Shown here in pieces: positions 53,553 to 62,886 of a stretch of 64,000 nucleotides of DNA. This stretch comes from Streptomyces sp. HUAS ZL42 (GTDB lineage Bacteria; Actinomycetota; Actinomycetes; Streptomycetales; Streptomycetaceae): NCBI RefSeq assembly GCF_040782645.1, contig NZ_CP160403.1, positions 2,666,001-2,730,000 of the forward strand. The letters run 5' to 3'. The position numbers and the translations under genes are program-made. The notes beneath the pieces were generated by a model that saw only the letters and a list, made by a program, of their open reading frames with translations, had not been told where the DNA came from and searched no databases. Positions within the stretch are counted from its first letter, which is position 1. Each line of letters opens with the position of its first letter.

Positions 53553-54533
53553 ATGCGCGCACAACGTTCCGCACGACGACCCGGCCGGGCTCTGGCCGGG
53601 ATCCTGCTCGCCGCCCTCGCGCTCACCGGATGCAGCGGCGCGAACGACATGGGAGCCAGTAGCTCCGACGGCAAGGCCGCCGACAGCAAGGGGGAGGCCG
53701 TGGCGCCGGAGGGCGCCGGGGACGCCGGCCGGGCGAGCGGCGCGAAGTCGAGCACGCCGCCCAAGCTCACCGCGAACAGCATCATCCGCACCGCGTCGCT
53801 GACCGTGCAGGTCAAGAACGTGCCGAAGGCCCTCGACCAGGCCCGCACCGCCACCGAGAACGCGGGCGGCTACGTCGCCGACGAGACCACCACCCGGGAC
53901 GAGAAGGGCAACGAGCAGACCCGTGTCGTCCTGCGCGTGCCCACCGAACGGTACGAGCAGGTCCTCGCCGACCTGGAGGGGACGGGCAGGCTCCTCGACC
54001 GCGCCGCGAAGGCCCAGGACGTCACCGACCAGGTCGTCGACGTGGAGAGCCGCATCCAGTCGCAGCGTGCCAGCGTGGCCCGGATCCGCGAACTGATGGA
54101 CCGGGCCACCAAGCTGAGCGACGTCGTGACCCTGGAGGGCGAGCTGAGCAGCCGGGAGGCCGACCTCGAGGCGCTGCTCGCCCAGCAGGCGTCCCTGAAG
54201 GACCGCACGTCCATGGCCACCATCACCGTCTCCCTGACCCGGACTCCGGTGAAGAAGGCCGAGAAGGACGACGATCCCGGGTTCCTGGACGCGCTCGCGG
54301 GCGCCTGGCACGCGTTCGTGACCATGCTGCGCTGGATCGCCGTGGTACTCGGCGCGGTGCTGCCGTTCGCCGCGGTGGCCGTGCTGGTCCTTCTGGTGTG
54401 GCTGCGCCTGGTCCGGCCCCGGCTGCCGCGCCGCCCGGCTCCCGCACCCGCGACGGGCGCACTGGGCCCGCTGCCCACGGCCCGTCCGGCGCCGGAGGCC
54501 CCGCGCGCGCAGGAGCCGGGTGAGCAGGACTGA
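53553..54533 (+). CDS. DUF4349 lipoprotein
   Basis: A 326-residue lipoprotein. The signal peptide ends LALTGC with cysteine 27. The DUF4349 domain starts at IIRTASLTVQVKNVPKALDQA, contains a long coiled coil (VTDQVVDVESRIQSQRASVA) and ends in a membrane helix (IAVVLGAVLPFAAVAVLVLL), so it is anchored at both ends. The tail is Pro-rich. Members are of unknown role at the cell surface. ATG 53553 lies after TCGGGGGG. It is divergent from hemY. Confidence 0.85.
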   Translation: MRAQRSARRPGRALAGILLAALALTGCSGANDMGASSSDGKAADSKGEAVAPEGAGDAGRASGAKSSTPPKLTANSIIRTASLTVQVKNVPKALDQARTATENAGGYVADETTTRDEKGNEQTRVVLRVPTERYEQVLADLEGTGRLLDRAAKAQDVTDQVVDVESRIQSQRASVARIRELMDRATKLSDVVTLEGELSSREADLEALLAQQASLKDRTSMATITVSLTRTPVKKAEKDDDPGFLDALAGAWHAFVTMLRWIAVVLGAVLPFAAVAVLVLLVWLRLVRPRLPRRPAPAPATGALGPLPTARPAPEAPRAQEPGEQD

Positions 54534-54560
54534 AATGCGGCGTCGCCGTAGCGTGTTCGC

Positions 54561-55958
54561 ATGAACATGAGCAGCGCGCACGCTTCGAGGGAACGGCTGG
54601 TCGTGATCGGCGGCGACGCGGCGGGGATGTCCGCCGCGTCGCAGGCGCGCCGCCTCAAGGGCCCCGACGAGCTGGAGATCGTGGTCTACGAGCGCGGTCA
54701 CTTCACGTCCTTCTCGGCGTGCGGCATCCCTTACTGGGTGGGCGGAGACGTCACGGAACGCGACCGGCTCATCGCGCGTACGCCGGAGGAACACCGCGCG
54801 CGGGGCATCGACGTACGCCTGCGCACCGAGGTCACGGCGATCGACGTGGAACGGCGGGGAGTGAGCGCGCGGGACGTCGATTCCGGGGACGAGTCCTGGA
54901 CGTCGTACGACAAACTCGTGATCGCGACCGGCGCCCGCCCGGTCCGGCCGGACATGCCGGGCGCCGACGCCCCGGGCGTGCACGGCGTGCAGACCCTCGA
55001 CGACGGCCAGGCGCTCCTGGACACGCTCACGCGCGCGCGTGGCCGGCGCGCGGTGGTCATCGGCGCGGGCTACATCGGCGTGGAGATGGCCGAGGCGCTC
55101 ATCAACCGCGGCTACTCGGTGACCGTGGTCAACCGCGGCAAGGAGCCGATGTCCACGCTCGATCCCGACATGGGCCGGCTGGTGCACGAGGCCATGGAGG
55201 GCATGGGTATCACCATGGTCGACGACGCCGAGGTCACCAAGGTGCTCACGGGTGAGGACGGCCGGGTCCGGGCGGTGGCCACGGAGGACGCCGAGTACCC
55301 GGCGGACGTCGTCGTCCTCGGCATCGGCGTCACCCCGGAGACCGCCCTCGCCGAGGCCGCGGGACTGCCCCTCGGCGACCACCGCGGCCTGCTCACCGAC
55401 CAGTCGATGCGCGTGCGCGGCCACGAGGACATCTGGGCCGGCGGCGACTGCGTCGAGGTCCTCGACCTGGTCTCCGGGCAGCAACGCCACATCGCCCTCG
55501 GCACGCACGCCAACAAGCACGGCCAGGTCATAGGCACGAACGTGGGCGGCGGCTACGCCACCTTCCCGGGCGTGGTGGGCACGGCCGTGAGCAAGGTGTG
55601 CGACCTCGAGATCGCCCGCACGGGCCTGCGCGAGAAGGACGCGCGCAGGGCCGGCCTGCAGTTCGAAACGGTCACCATTGAGTCGACCAGCCGCGCGGGC
55701 TACTACCCCGGCGCCTCCCCCATGACGGTGAAGATGCTCGCCGAGCGCCGCACGGGGCGGCTGCTCGGCGTGCAGATCGTCGGCAGGGAGGGCGCGGGCA
55801 AGCGCGTCGACATCGCCGCGGTGGCCCTGACGGCCGGCATGACGGTGGAACAGATGACGGCCTTGGACCTGGGTTACGCGCCGCCGTTCTCACCGGTGTG
55901 GGATCCGGTGCTGGTGGCTGCCCGCAAGGCCGCAAGAGCGGTAGGGCAACGCCGTTAG
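54561..55958 (+). CDS. CoA-disulfide reductase-like FAD/NAD(P) oxidoreductase
   Basis: A 465-residue pyridine nucleotide-disulfide oxidoreductase. The FAD loop is VVIGGDAAGMSAASQARRL, the single redox cysteine is in FTSFSACGIPYWVGG, the NAD(P)H loop is AVVIGAGYIGVEMAEAL, and the second FAD contact is DIWAGGDCVEVL. The lone cysteine and the C-terminal domain (AVGQRR tail) place it with CoA-disulfide reductases and NADH oxidases. TAGCGT precedes the ATG at 54561 by 8 bases, a leaderless start. The start gives the family N-terminus directly. Confidence 0.87.
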   Translation: MNMSSAHASRERLVVIGGDAAGMSAASQARRLKGPDELEIVVYERGHFTSFSACGIPYWVGGDVTERDRLIARTPEEHRARGIDVRLRTEVTAIDVERRGVSARDVDSGDESWTSYDKLVIATGARPVRPDMPGADAPGVHGVQTLDDGQALLDTLTRARGRRAVVIGAGYIGVEMAEALINRGYSVTVVNRGKEPMSTLDPDMGRLVHEAMEGMGITMVDDAEVTKVLTGEDGRVRAVATEDAEYPADVVVLGIGVTPETALAEAAGLPLGDHRGLLTDQSMRVRGHEDIWAGGDCVEVLDLVSGQQRHIALGTHANKHGQVIGTNVGGGYATFPGVVGTAVSKVCDLEIARTGLREKDARRAGLQFETVTIESTSRAGYYPGASPMTVKMLAERRTGRLLGVQIVGREGAGKRVDIAAVALTAGMTVEQMTALDLGYAPPFSPVWDPVLVAARKAARAVGQRR

Positions 55959-56007
55959 GGGCGCGGGGCTGTGTCGATACGCGGCTCCGCCGCGTGGGTG
56001 CGACCAG
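55958..56007 (+). repeat. Dispersed intergenic repeat, copy 2
   Basis: Starts at the stop codon of the oxidoreductase gene: GGGGCGCGGGGCTGTGTCGA and so on to GCGACCAG, with the dyad GCGGCTCCGCCGC. It is the mirror of copy 1 at 51118-51168. Confidence 0.75.
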
Positions 56008-56028
56008 CCCCCGCACCCCGCAACGCTC

Positions 56029-56313
56029 CTAAGCCGTCCCGCTGATCCGCGGCAAGGAAGCCACAGATGCACTGGGAGCCACGGCCGCCGGCTGCTCACC
56101 TCCCGGCTTCGCATGAGCCGCGGCCGGCCGGGTCGACCGCAACCGGTGACTCACCGCCTCATCCAGCGTCACCGGCCGCTGCATCTGCGAGGCAAGCCGC
56201 CCCGCCTCCTGGCCGAGGCGCGCCACGTCCTCCCAGGGCAGCCGCAGCACCAGCGAGATCTCCGCCTCGCCGTCGGGCAGGGCGTGCATCGCAGGAGTAA
56301 CTCGGTCGTTCAT
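56029..56313 (-). CDS. Small conserved hypothetical protein
   Basis: A 94-residue soluble protein. The central block EAEISLVLRLPWEDVARLG, then LDEAVSHRLRS, is likely conserved, and the last 35 residues are Ala/Pro-rich. No signal peptide or known motif. ATG 56313 has GAGGAA 6 bases before it. The gene converges on the CoA-disulfide reductase-like gene. I do not recognise the family. Confidence 0.68.
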   Translation of the reverse strand: MNDRVTPAMHALPDGEAEISLVLRLPWEDVARLGQEAGRLASQMQRPVTLDEAVSHRLRSTRPAAAHAKPGGEQPAAVAPSASVASLPRISGTA

Positions 56314-56438
56314 CGCCTGTTCCTCACGTCGTCCCCGCGACGCGCCTTCCCCGTGCCGCGGGCGGTTGCCGAGTCATACGCACGCGCGCGTGCCCGCGTT
56401 CACCGGTTCGCCCGGCTCATCGGGGGCAGTACTTCCTT

Positions 56439-57263
56439 GTGGTCATCCCCGTCCATGACGTGAACCCGGTGCGCCGCACCCCCTGGGTGACGTACGCGCT
56501 GATCGCCGCGAACGTGTACGTCTTCCTGTCCACGCCCGGTGTCGCCGGTTCCGTGGCGGGCGACAGCAGCCTGTCCCAGCTGTGCCATCTGCAGGCGTTC
56601 CTGGACCACTACGCGGCGGTGCCCCAGGAGTTGATCCACCATCAGATGCCGAGGGTGGTCCCCACGGGCGACGTGGGCGTGGGCACGCACGGCGCGGGCT
56701 GTGTGGTGGGCCCACCGAGCTACGACAAGTCCCCGGCCCTGTCCGTCCTCACCGCGATGTTCCTGCACGGCAGCTGGCTGCACCTGCTGGGCAACATGCT
56801 GTTCCTGCTGATCTTCGGCAACAACATCGAGGACCGCATGGGGCACATCCGGTTCGCGCTGTTCTACGTCGCCTGCGGCTACGCGGCGGCGTACGGCTTC
56901 GCGCTCCTCAACGACGACTCGGGCGATCCGCTGATCGGCGCGTCCGGGGCGATCGCGGGTGTACTGGGCGCCTATCTCGTGCTGTATCCGAAGGCGAGGG
57001 TCTGGGTCCTCGTCCCGTTCCTGATCTTCCTGCCGCTGCGGCTGCCCGCCTGGCTGGTGCTGGGCTTCTGGTTCGTGCTGCAGGCGGTGTACTCCTCCGG
57101 CGAGGGCGTCTCCGACGCCGGCACCGTGGCGTACGCGGCGCACATCGTCGGCTTCCTGGCCGGGATGCTGCTCGCCTGGCCGCTGCGGCCGGGCACGCCA
57201 CCGCCGCCGGAGCCGCGCGGCCGGCTGTTCGGCAGGCGGGCGCGCCCCCGGCACACGTGGTGA
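56439..57263 (+). CDS. Rhomboid-family intramembrane serine protease
   Basis: A 274-residue, six-helix membrane protease. Catalytic Ser169 is in LIGASGAIAGVLG and His235 in AHIVGFLAGM; the motif FLHGSWLHLLGNM with HxxxN sits in helix 2, and WR-like AMFLHG precedes it. Rhomboids cut membrane proteins within the bilayer. GTG 56439 is used. A loop of about 60 residues lies between helices 1 and 2. It ends 7 bp before the end of hemE, so the two genes converge tightly. Confidence 0.93.
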   Translation: MVIPVHDVNPVRRTPWVTYALIAANVYVFLSTPGVAGSVAGDSSLSQLCHLQAFLDHYAAVPQELIHHQMPRVVPTGDVGVGTHGAGCVVGPPSYDKSPALSVLTAMFLHGSWLHLLGNMLFLLIFGNNIEDRMGHIRFALFYVACGYAAAYGFALLNDDSGDPLIGASGAIAGVLGAYLVLYPKARVWVLVPFLIFLPLRLPAWLVLGFWFVLQAVYSSGEGVSDAGTVAYAAHIVGFLAGMLLAWPLRPGTPPPPEPRGRLFGRRARPRHTW

Positions 57264-57270
57264 GCTTCGC

Positions 57271-58347
57271 TCAGCGAGCGGTCTGCGTGTGGACGTACTC
57301 CACGAGCCGGGTGAGGGCGTCCGGGTCGGTGGACGGCATGACGCCGTGGCCGAGATTGAAGACGTGGCCCTCGAGTCCCGCCGCCGCGTCGAGGACCTCG
57401 CGGGCCTTGGCCTCGACGGCCTGTGTCGTGGTGAAGAGGACCGTCGGGTCGAGGTTGCCCTGCAGCGCCTTGCCGGGGCCGACTCGGCGGGCGGCCTCGT
57501 CGAGCGGGACGCGCCAGTCGACGCCGACGACGTCCGCGCCCGCCTCGCCCATGAGGTTCAGCAGCTCGCCGGTGCCGACGCCGAAGTGGATGCGGGGGAC
57601 GCCGTACTCCGCGACGGCCTGGAAGACCTTGGCCGAGGCCGGCATCACCGAGCGCCGGTAGTCCGCCGGTGCCAGCGCGCCGACCCAGGAGTCGAAGAGC
57701 TGGACGGCACTCGCGCCCGCCTCGATCTGGACCTTCAGGAACGCGGCGGTGATGTCCGCGAGACGGTCGAGCAGGTCGGCCCAGAGCTCGGGGTCGCCGT
57801 ACATCATCGCCTTGGCGTTCTCGTACGTGCGGGACGGGCCGCCCTCGACGAGGTAGCTCGCGAGGGTGAAAGGCGCGCCGGCGAAACCGATGAGCGGGGT
57901 GGCGCCGAGTTCGGCGGTGAGCAGGCCGATCGCCTCGGTGACGTAGGAGACGTCCTCGGGAGCCAGGTCGCGCAGCCGGTCCAGGTCGGACCTGGCGCGA
58001 ACGGGGTTTTCGACGACCGGGCCGACGCCGGGCTTGATGTCGAGGTCGATGCCGATGGCCTTGAGCGGGACGACGATGTCGCTGAAGTAGATCGCCGCGT
58101 CCACGTTGTGCCGGCGGACCGGCTGGAGCGTGATCTCGGTGACCAGCTCGGGGCGCATGCAGGACTCGAGCATCGGGACACCCTCGCGCACCTTGCGGTA
58201 CTCCGGCAGGGAGCGCCCGGCCTGCCGCATGAACCACACGGGCGTGTGCGGCACGGGCTCACGCCTGCATGCCTTGAGGAAGGCGGAGTCGTACGTGGCT
58301 GCCGGCTGCGTCGGCTTCTTGCCCGGGGGGGTGTCGTTGGCGCTCAC
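57271..58347 (-). CDS. hemE: Uroporphyrinogen decarboxylase HemE
   Basis: A 358-residue enzyme that decarboxylates uroporphyrinogen III to coproporphyrinogen III. Signature segments are [53 protein letters not shown] and [17 protein letters not shown] 58347 gives the usual short leader; upstream frames only extend into intergenic DNA. It supplies the substrate for the HemY-HemQ steps, whose genes lie 4 kb away. It is divergent from the DUF3000 gene. Confidence 0.97.
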   Translation of the reverse strand: MSANDTPPGKKPTQPAATYDSAFLKACRREPVPHTPVWFMRQAGRSLPEYRKVREGVPMLESCMRPELVTEITLQPVRRHNVDAAIYFSDIVVPLKAIGIDLDIKPGVGPVVENPVRARSDLDRLRDLAPEDVSYVTEAIGLLTAELGATPLIGFAGAPFTLASYLVEGGPSRTYENAKAMMYGDPELWADLLDRLADITAAFLKVQIEAGASAVQLFDSWVGALAPADYRRSVMPASAKVFQAVAEYGVPRIHFGVGTGELLNLMGEAGADVVGVDWRVPLDEAARRVGPGKALQGNLDPTVLFTTTQAVEAKAREVLDAAAGLEGHVFNLGHGVMPSTDPDALTRLVEYVHTQTAR

Positions 58348-58443
58348 GACGGCAAGTCTCGCACGCCCCGGAAGCCGACGTGGCTGCGGCCCAAGGGGTG
58401 TCTTGCCCTGCGCGAAGCCCCCGTTCCCCTTAATCTTCCCCGC

Positions 58444-59112
58444 ATGGCTGCGGCTCAGGGACGACTGTCGGACGGCGCTGACGGGATGGACGATGCGAAC
58501 GAGGGGGACCCGCATGCGGGGGGTGCGGCTCCGCCGCCCTTCCGGGCTGCCGTCGACGCGCTGAGGACCGCGCGGCTGCGGCCGCAGATCGAGGTGGAGC
58601 CGACCCCCGCCCCGCAGCGCCTCGCACCGTTCTCGTACGCGCTGGAGGCCACGGTCGTCGACGGTGACCAGGACCTGGCCGACGGGCGGCTGGTGCTGCT
58701 GCACGACCCGGCCGGGCACGACGCATGGCACGGCACCTTCCGCCTGGTGACGCTGGTGCGTGCGGAGCTGGAGCCGGAGATGGCCGCCGACCCGCTGCTG
58801 CCCGACGTGTGCTGGTCGTGGCTGACGGGCGCGCTGCAGGCGCGCGGGCTGGCGTACGGCGAGCCGAGCGGCACCGTCACGCGCGCGAGCTCCCACTACT
58901 TCGGCGGCCTGTCCGCGCGCCCGGCTGCCTCGCAGATCGAGATCCGCGCGTCCTGGACGCCCCGGGAGGGGCTGGGCGGGGTGCCGGACACGGCGGCGCA
59001 CCTGGCCTCGTGGTGCGATCTGCTGGCCCAGGTCGCGGGCCTGCCGCCGGCCGGTCCGGGGGACGCGTCGGTGGTGACGCTGCCGCAGCGCCGGGGGCCG
59101 CAGTCACGCTGA
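58444..59112 (+). CDS. DUF3000 protein
   Basis: A 222-residue protein with the actinobacterial DUF3000 domain: [40 protein letters not shown] and [15 protein letters not shown]. Function unknown; it always lies near hemE and RNase D genes in this group. TAATCT lies 7 bases before the ATG at 58444, a leaderless start; MDDANEGD further in is a possible shorter start. The C-terminus is polar with no membrane segment. Confidence 0.85.
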   Translation: MAAAQGRLSDGADGMDDANEGDPHAGGAAPPPFRAAVDALRTARLRPQIEVEPTPAPQRLAPFSYALEATVVDGDQDLADGRLVLLHDPAGHDAWHGTFRLVTLVRAELEPEMAADPLLPDVCWSWLTGALQARGLAYGEPSGTVTRASSHYFGGLSARPAASQIEIRASWTPREGLGGVPDTAAHLASWCDLLAQVAGLPPAGPGDASVVTLPQRRGPQSR

Positions 59113-59375
59113 CGTGCCGCCCCCCTCCTAAACAATCTTGGTGATCTCTTTGTCGATACGGCCACTTTCCGCCATGAAGTGCGCCGGACCGAACCGACTC
59201 GATCTTCGGATGATCGATCGCGCGTCCGAATTGCACGGATTGTTACTCACTAGATCGTGATCATCCCCTAAAGGCGGACGGGGTTGGTGCCGAAGACGAC
59301 TGTGACCTTGAAAGCACGGTTCGTCCCGGCTTCACCCCCCACAAGCCGGCCCACTCCCGCACCCCAGGAGGCCTG

Positions 59376-60038
59376 GTGTCCGTTCTCCTCGAGCAGCCCG
59401 CAAGCCTGGTCGCCTACCGCCCGAACAAGCCGACCGCCATGGTGGTCGTGGCCGACCCGCGCGTCCGCTCCACCGTCACCCGCCACCTCTGGGCGCTCGG
59501 TGTGCGCGATGTCATCGAGGCCTCGTCCGTCGCGGAGGCTCGTCCCCGCATCGGCAACCCCCGCGACATCTGCGTCGCCGACGTCCACCTCCCCGACGGC
59601 TCGGGCCTCACCCTCCTGTCGGAGACCCGCGCCGCGGGCTGGCCCAACGGGCTCGCCCTCTCCGCCGCCGACGACATCGGCGCCGTGCGCAACGCCCTCG
59701 CGGGCGGCGTCAAGGGCTACGTCGTCACCGGCACCCGCACCAACGTCGGGCTCCCCACCCGGCCCGGTGCCGCCCCCATCGGCGCGGCCGCCGCCCGCCT
59801 GCACCGCCGCCCCCCGGGTGCCCCGAGCCACCCGGGCGGCTACCGCGAGCTGTCCGGCCGCGAGGTCGAGGTCCTGCGGCTGGTCGCGGAGGGTCAGTCG
59901 AACAAGGCGATCGGCGTCTCCATGGGCCTGTCCGCACTGACCGTCAAGAGCCACCTCGCCCGCATCGCCCGCAAGCTCGGCACGGGCGACCGCGCCGGAA
60001 TGGTCGCGGTGGCGCTGCGCACCGGCATCATCCACTGA
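59376..60038 (+). CDS. LuxR-type response regulator with atypical receiver
   Basis: A 220-residue regulator. The receiver (residues 20-125) keeps the phospho-acceptor position (Asp69 in VADVHLPDGSG) and the lysine in GVKGYVVTGT, but the acidic pair near the N-terminus is reduced to VVVADPR, so metal binding is weak. A linker rich in Pro/Ala/Arg separates it from the LuxR HTH (LSGREVEVLRLVAEGQSNKA, then LSALTVKSHLARIARKLG). No histidine kinase gene is next to it, so it is an orphan. GTG 59376 has AGGAG at spacing 6. The 263-bp upstream gap contains GATC-rich dyads (59255-59265). Confidence 0.87.
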   Translation: MSVLLEQPASLVAYRPNKPTAMVVVADPRVRSTVTRHLWALGVRDVIEASSVAEARPRIGNPRDICVADVHLPDGSGLTLLSETRAAGWPNGLALSAADDIGAVRNALAGGVKGYVVTGTRTNVGLPTRPGAAPIGAAAARLHRRPPGAPSHPGGYRELSGREVEVLRLVAEGQSNKAIGVSMGLSALTVKSHLARIARKLGTGDRAGMVAVALRTGIIH

Positions 60039-60109
60039 TCCGACGACCGGCGGTTCACGCCCGCTCACTTTGATTGTTCACTGACATGACTGGTTTACGA
60101 CCCCCGCCC

Positions 60110-60139
60110 GCCCGCCGACGGAACGTTCCGTCGGCGGGC
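60110..60139. terminator. Perfect palindrome after the response regulator gene
   Basis: GCCCGCCGACGGAAC at 60110-60124 is followed at once by its exact complement (60125-60139). With a 4-base loop it gives a 13-bp stem. It lies between the regulator and RNase D genes, read in the same direction. Confidence 0.65.
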
Positions 60140-60167
60140 GCTGTCCACACACGGATACCCTTGACAG

Positions 60168-61481
60168 GTGACCGACGCCCAAAAGACCGCAGCAGACACA
60201 TCACTGCGAACCACCGGAGGCGCCCCTCCGGACGACGGCGGATCTTCTGCTACGGGGGCGCCCAGTCCTGAGGCCAGTCCTGAGCCCATACCTCTGCTCG
60301 AACCGCGTGAGGGCATCCCGCCCGTGATCGCGGACGAGGCCTCCCTCGCCACGATGATCGCCGCCTTCGCCGCCGGCTCCGGCCCCGTCGCCGTCGACGC
60401 CGAGCGCGCCTCCGGCTATCGCTACGGCCAGCGCGCCTATCTCGTACAGCTGCGCCGCGAGGGTGCGGGCACCGCACTGATCGACCCCGTGGCCTGCCCC
60501 GACCTGTCGGCGCTCGGCGCGGAGCTGTCCGGCGTGGAGTGGGTGCTGCACGCCGCCACCCAGGACCTGCCCTGTCTGCGCGAGATAGGCATGGTGCCGA
60601 CACAGCTGTTCGACACCGAGCTGGCCGGACGCCTCGCCGGTTTCCCACGGGTCGGACTGGGTGCGATGGTCGAGAGCGTGCTGGGTTTCGTCCTCGAGAA
60701 GGGGCACTCCGCCGTCGACTGGTCGACCCGGCCCCTCCCCGAGCCCTGGCTGCGGTACGCGGCCCTCGACGTCGAACTTCTGGTCGACCTGCGCGACGCG
60801 CTGGAGAAGGAGCTGGACCGGCAGGGCAAGCTGGAATGGGCCCGGCAGGAGTTCGACGCGATCGCGGCCGCGCCGCCGGCCGAGCCGCGCAAGGATCCGT
60901 GGCGCCGTACGTCCGGCATGCACAAGGTGCGGCGGCGCCGTCAGCTCGCCGTCGTGCGGGAACTCTGGCAGACCCGGGACCGGATCGCCCAACGACGGGA
61001 CGTGTCCCCTGGCAAGGTGCTCAGTGACGCGGCCATTGTGGAGGCCGCGCTCTCTCTTCCGGCCAACGTGCACGCCCTCGCCGGGTTGAACGGGTTCGGG
61101 CACCGTACGGGACGGCGGCAGCTGGAGCAGTGGCAGGCCGCGGTGGATCGGGCGAAGGCGCTGTCCGATGCGCAGTTGCCGCAGCCGGGGCAGCCTGTGA
61201 CGGGCCCTCCGCCGCCGCGGGCGTGGGCCGACAAGGATCCGGCGGCCGCTGCCCGGTTGTCCGCGGCGCGGGCCGCGGTGTCCGCGCTTGCCGAACGGCT
61301 CAGCATGCCTCAGGAGAACCTGATCGCGCCGGACACGGTGCGGAGGGTTTGCTGGGAGCCGCCGAAGAGTGTCGACGCCACGTCGGTGGAGGCTGCTCTT
61401 GCGGGATACGGGGCTCGGGCGTGGCAGGTCGAGCAGGTGACGCCGGTGCTGGTGGCGGCGCTGTCCGCCAAGGGTGCGTAA
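60168..61481 (+). CDS. rnd: Ribonuclease D (DEDDy exonuclease with HRDC)
   Basis: A 437-residue 3'-5' exoribonuclease. The DEDD motifs are VAVDAERASGYRYG (Asp-x-Glu), LHAATQDLPCLREIG (Asp), FDTELAGRLAG and YAALDVELLVDL (Asp and Tyr). An HRDC domain follows from about residue 225 (KVRRRRQLAVVRELWQTRD). It trims structured RNAs such as tRNA 3' ends. GTG 60168 closely follows ATACCC, a likely leaderless start. The N-terminal 45 residues are a Pro/Ser/Ala-rich extension not seen in proteobacterial enzymes. Confidence 0.92.
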   Translation: MTDAQKTAADTSLRTTGGAPPDDGGSSATGAPSPEASPEPIPLLEPREGIPPVIADEASLATMIAAFAAGSGPVAVDAERASGYRYGQRAYLVQLRREGAGTALIDPVACPDLSALGAELSGVEWVLHAATQDLPCLREIGMVPTQLFDTELAGRLAGFPRVGLGAMVESVLGFVLEKGHSAVDWSTRPLPEPWLRYAALDVELLVDLRDALEKELDRQGKLEWARQEFDAIAAAPPAEPRKDPWRRTSGMHKVRRRRQLAVVRELWQTRDRIAQRRDVSPGKVLSDAAIVEAALSLPANVHALAGLNGFGHRTGRRQLEQWQAAVDRAKALSDAQLPQPGQPVTGPPPPRAWADKDPAAAARLSAARAAVSALAERLSMPQENLIAPDTVRRVCWEPPKSVDATSVEAALAGYGARAWQVEQVTPVLVAALSAKGA

Positions 61482-61576
61482 GCGGAACAGGGACGGCGGG
61501 ATCACGCCAAGATCCTGGTTCGACTTGGAGAGGAACGGGCCGCGGGTGTGACCTTCACCGCTTGGCCCTGCGGGAC

Positions 61577-61626
61577 TGGGCAGCTACGTTACCCACAAGT
61601 AGCATGGTTCCTGAGCGCGCGCTCAG
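61577..61626 (+). promoter_or_regulatory. Promoter and palindromic operator of fadAB
   Basis: TGGGCA (61577-61582), 17 bases, TAGCAT (61600-61605) form a reasonable promoter. CTGAGCGC directly followed by GCGCTCAG (61611-61626) is a perfect 16-bp palindrome lying at the expected start of transcription, 43 bases before the thiolase start. This is a typical TetR-type operator position; the repressor is not in the window. Confidence 0.55.
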
Positions 61627-61668
61627 CGCATCGCAGCAGTGCCATCCCGCACCTGGAGGAGAGCCATC

Positions 61669-62886
61669 GTGCCTCGTACCGTCAGGGACGTCGTCTTCGT
61701 CGACGGCGTCCGTACCCCGTTCGGCAAGGCGGGCCCGAAGGGCATCTACCACGAGACCCGCGCCGACGACCTTGTCGTGAAGGCGATCCGGGAGCTGCTG
61801 CGCCGCAACCCCGGTCTCGACCCGAAGAAGATCGACGAGGTCGCCATCGCCGCGACCACGCAGATCGGTGACCAGGGCCTGACCATCGGCCGCACGGCCG
61901 GCATCCTCGCGGGCCTGCCGACCTCCGTGCCCGGCTACTCCATCGACCGCATGTGCGCCGGCGCCCTGACCGCCGTCACCACGGTCGCCGGCTCCGTCGC
62001 CTTCGGGGCGTACGACGTCGCCGTCGCGGGCGGTGTCGAGCACATGGGCCGCCACCCGATGGGCGAGGGCGTGGACCCGAACCCGCGGTTCGTCAGCGAG
62101 AAGCTGGTCGACGAGTCCGCCCTGTTCATGGGCATGACCGCGGAGAACCTGCACGACCGCTACCCGCAGATCACCAAGCTGCGCGCCGACGAGTACGCGG
62201 TGCGCTCCCAGGAGAAGGCCGCCAAGGCGTACGCCGACGGCAAGATCCAGGCCGACCTGGTGCCGATCTCGGTGCGCCGGACCAACCCGGAGGCCGGCGA
62301 GACCGGCTGGGGCCTGGTCACCGCGGACGAGCCGATGCGCCCGGGCACGACGCTGGAGAACCTCCAGGGCCTGAAGACCCCGTTCCGCGTCCACGGCCGG
62401 GTGACCGCGGGCAACGCCGCCGGTCTGAACGACGGCGCCACCGCCTCGCTGATCGCGTCCGAGGACTTCGCCCGCGAGAACAGCCTGCCGGTGAAGATGC
62501 GCCTCGTCGCGTACGCCTTCGCCGGCGTCGAGCCGGAGGTCATGGGCTACGGCCCGATCCCGGCCACGGAGAAGGCACTCGCCCAGGCGGGCCTGTCGAT
62601 CTCCGACATCGGACTCTTCGAGATCAACGAGGCCTTCGCCGTCCAGGTCCTGGCCTTCCTCGACCACTACGGCATCGCGGACGACGACGAGCGCGTCAAC
62701 CAGTACGGCGGCGCGATCGCCTTCGGTCACCCGCTCGCCTCCTCCGGCGTCCGTCTGATGACGCAGCTGGCCCGCCAGTTCGAGGAGCAGCCTCAGGTCC
62801 GCTACGGCCTGACCACCATGTGCGTCGGCTTCGGCATGGGCGCGACGGTCATCTGGGAGAACCCGCACTTCGAGGGGGACAAGTGA
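61669..62886 (+). CDS. fadA: Acetyl-CoA acyltransferase (thiolase) FadA
   Basis: A 405-residue thiolase, last step of fatty-acid beta-oxidation. The acyl-acceptor cysteine is Cys96 in IDRMCAGALTAV; the remaining catalytic residues are in GLFEINEAFAVQ, YGGAIAFGHPLASSG and TTMCVGFGMG. GTG 61669 has GGAGGAGAG before it and gives the usual length. It overlaps fadB by 4 bp (GTGA), so the trifunctional complex is made from one transcript. A 16-bp palindrome overlaps the promoter. Confidence 0.95.
   Translation: MPRTVRDVVFVDGVRTPFGKAGPKGIYHETRADDLVVKAIRELLRRNPGLDPKKIDEVAIAATTQIGDQGLTIGRTAGILAGLPTSVPGYSIDRMCAGALTAVTTVAGSVAFGAYDVAVAGGVEHMGRHPMGEGVDPNPRFVSEKLVDESALFMGMTAENLHDRYPQITKLRADEYAVRSQEKAAKAYADGKIQADLVPISVRRTNPEAGETGWGLVTADEPMRPGTTLENLQGLKTPFRVHGRVTAGNAAGLNDGATASLIASEDFARENSLPVKMRLVAYAFAGVEPEVMGYGPIPATEKALAQAGLSISDIGLFEINEAFAVQVLAFLDHYGIADDDERVNQYGGAIAFGHPLASSGVRLMTQLARQFEEQPQVRYGLTTMCVGFGMGATVIWENPHFEGDK

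Noticed and set aside
61555..62868. A 437-residue minus-strand frame opposite fadA
   Set aside because: Shadow of the thiolase gene; no motifs and no start signal.
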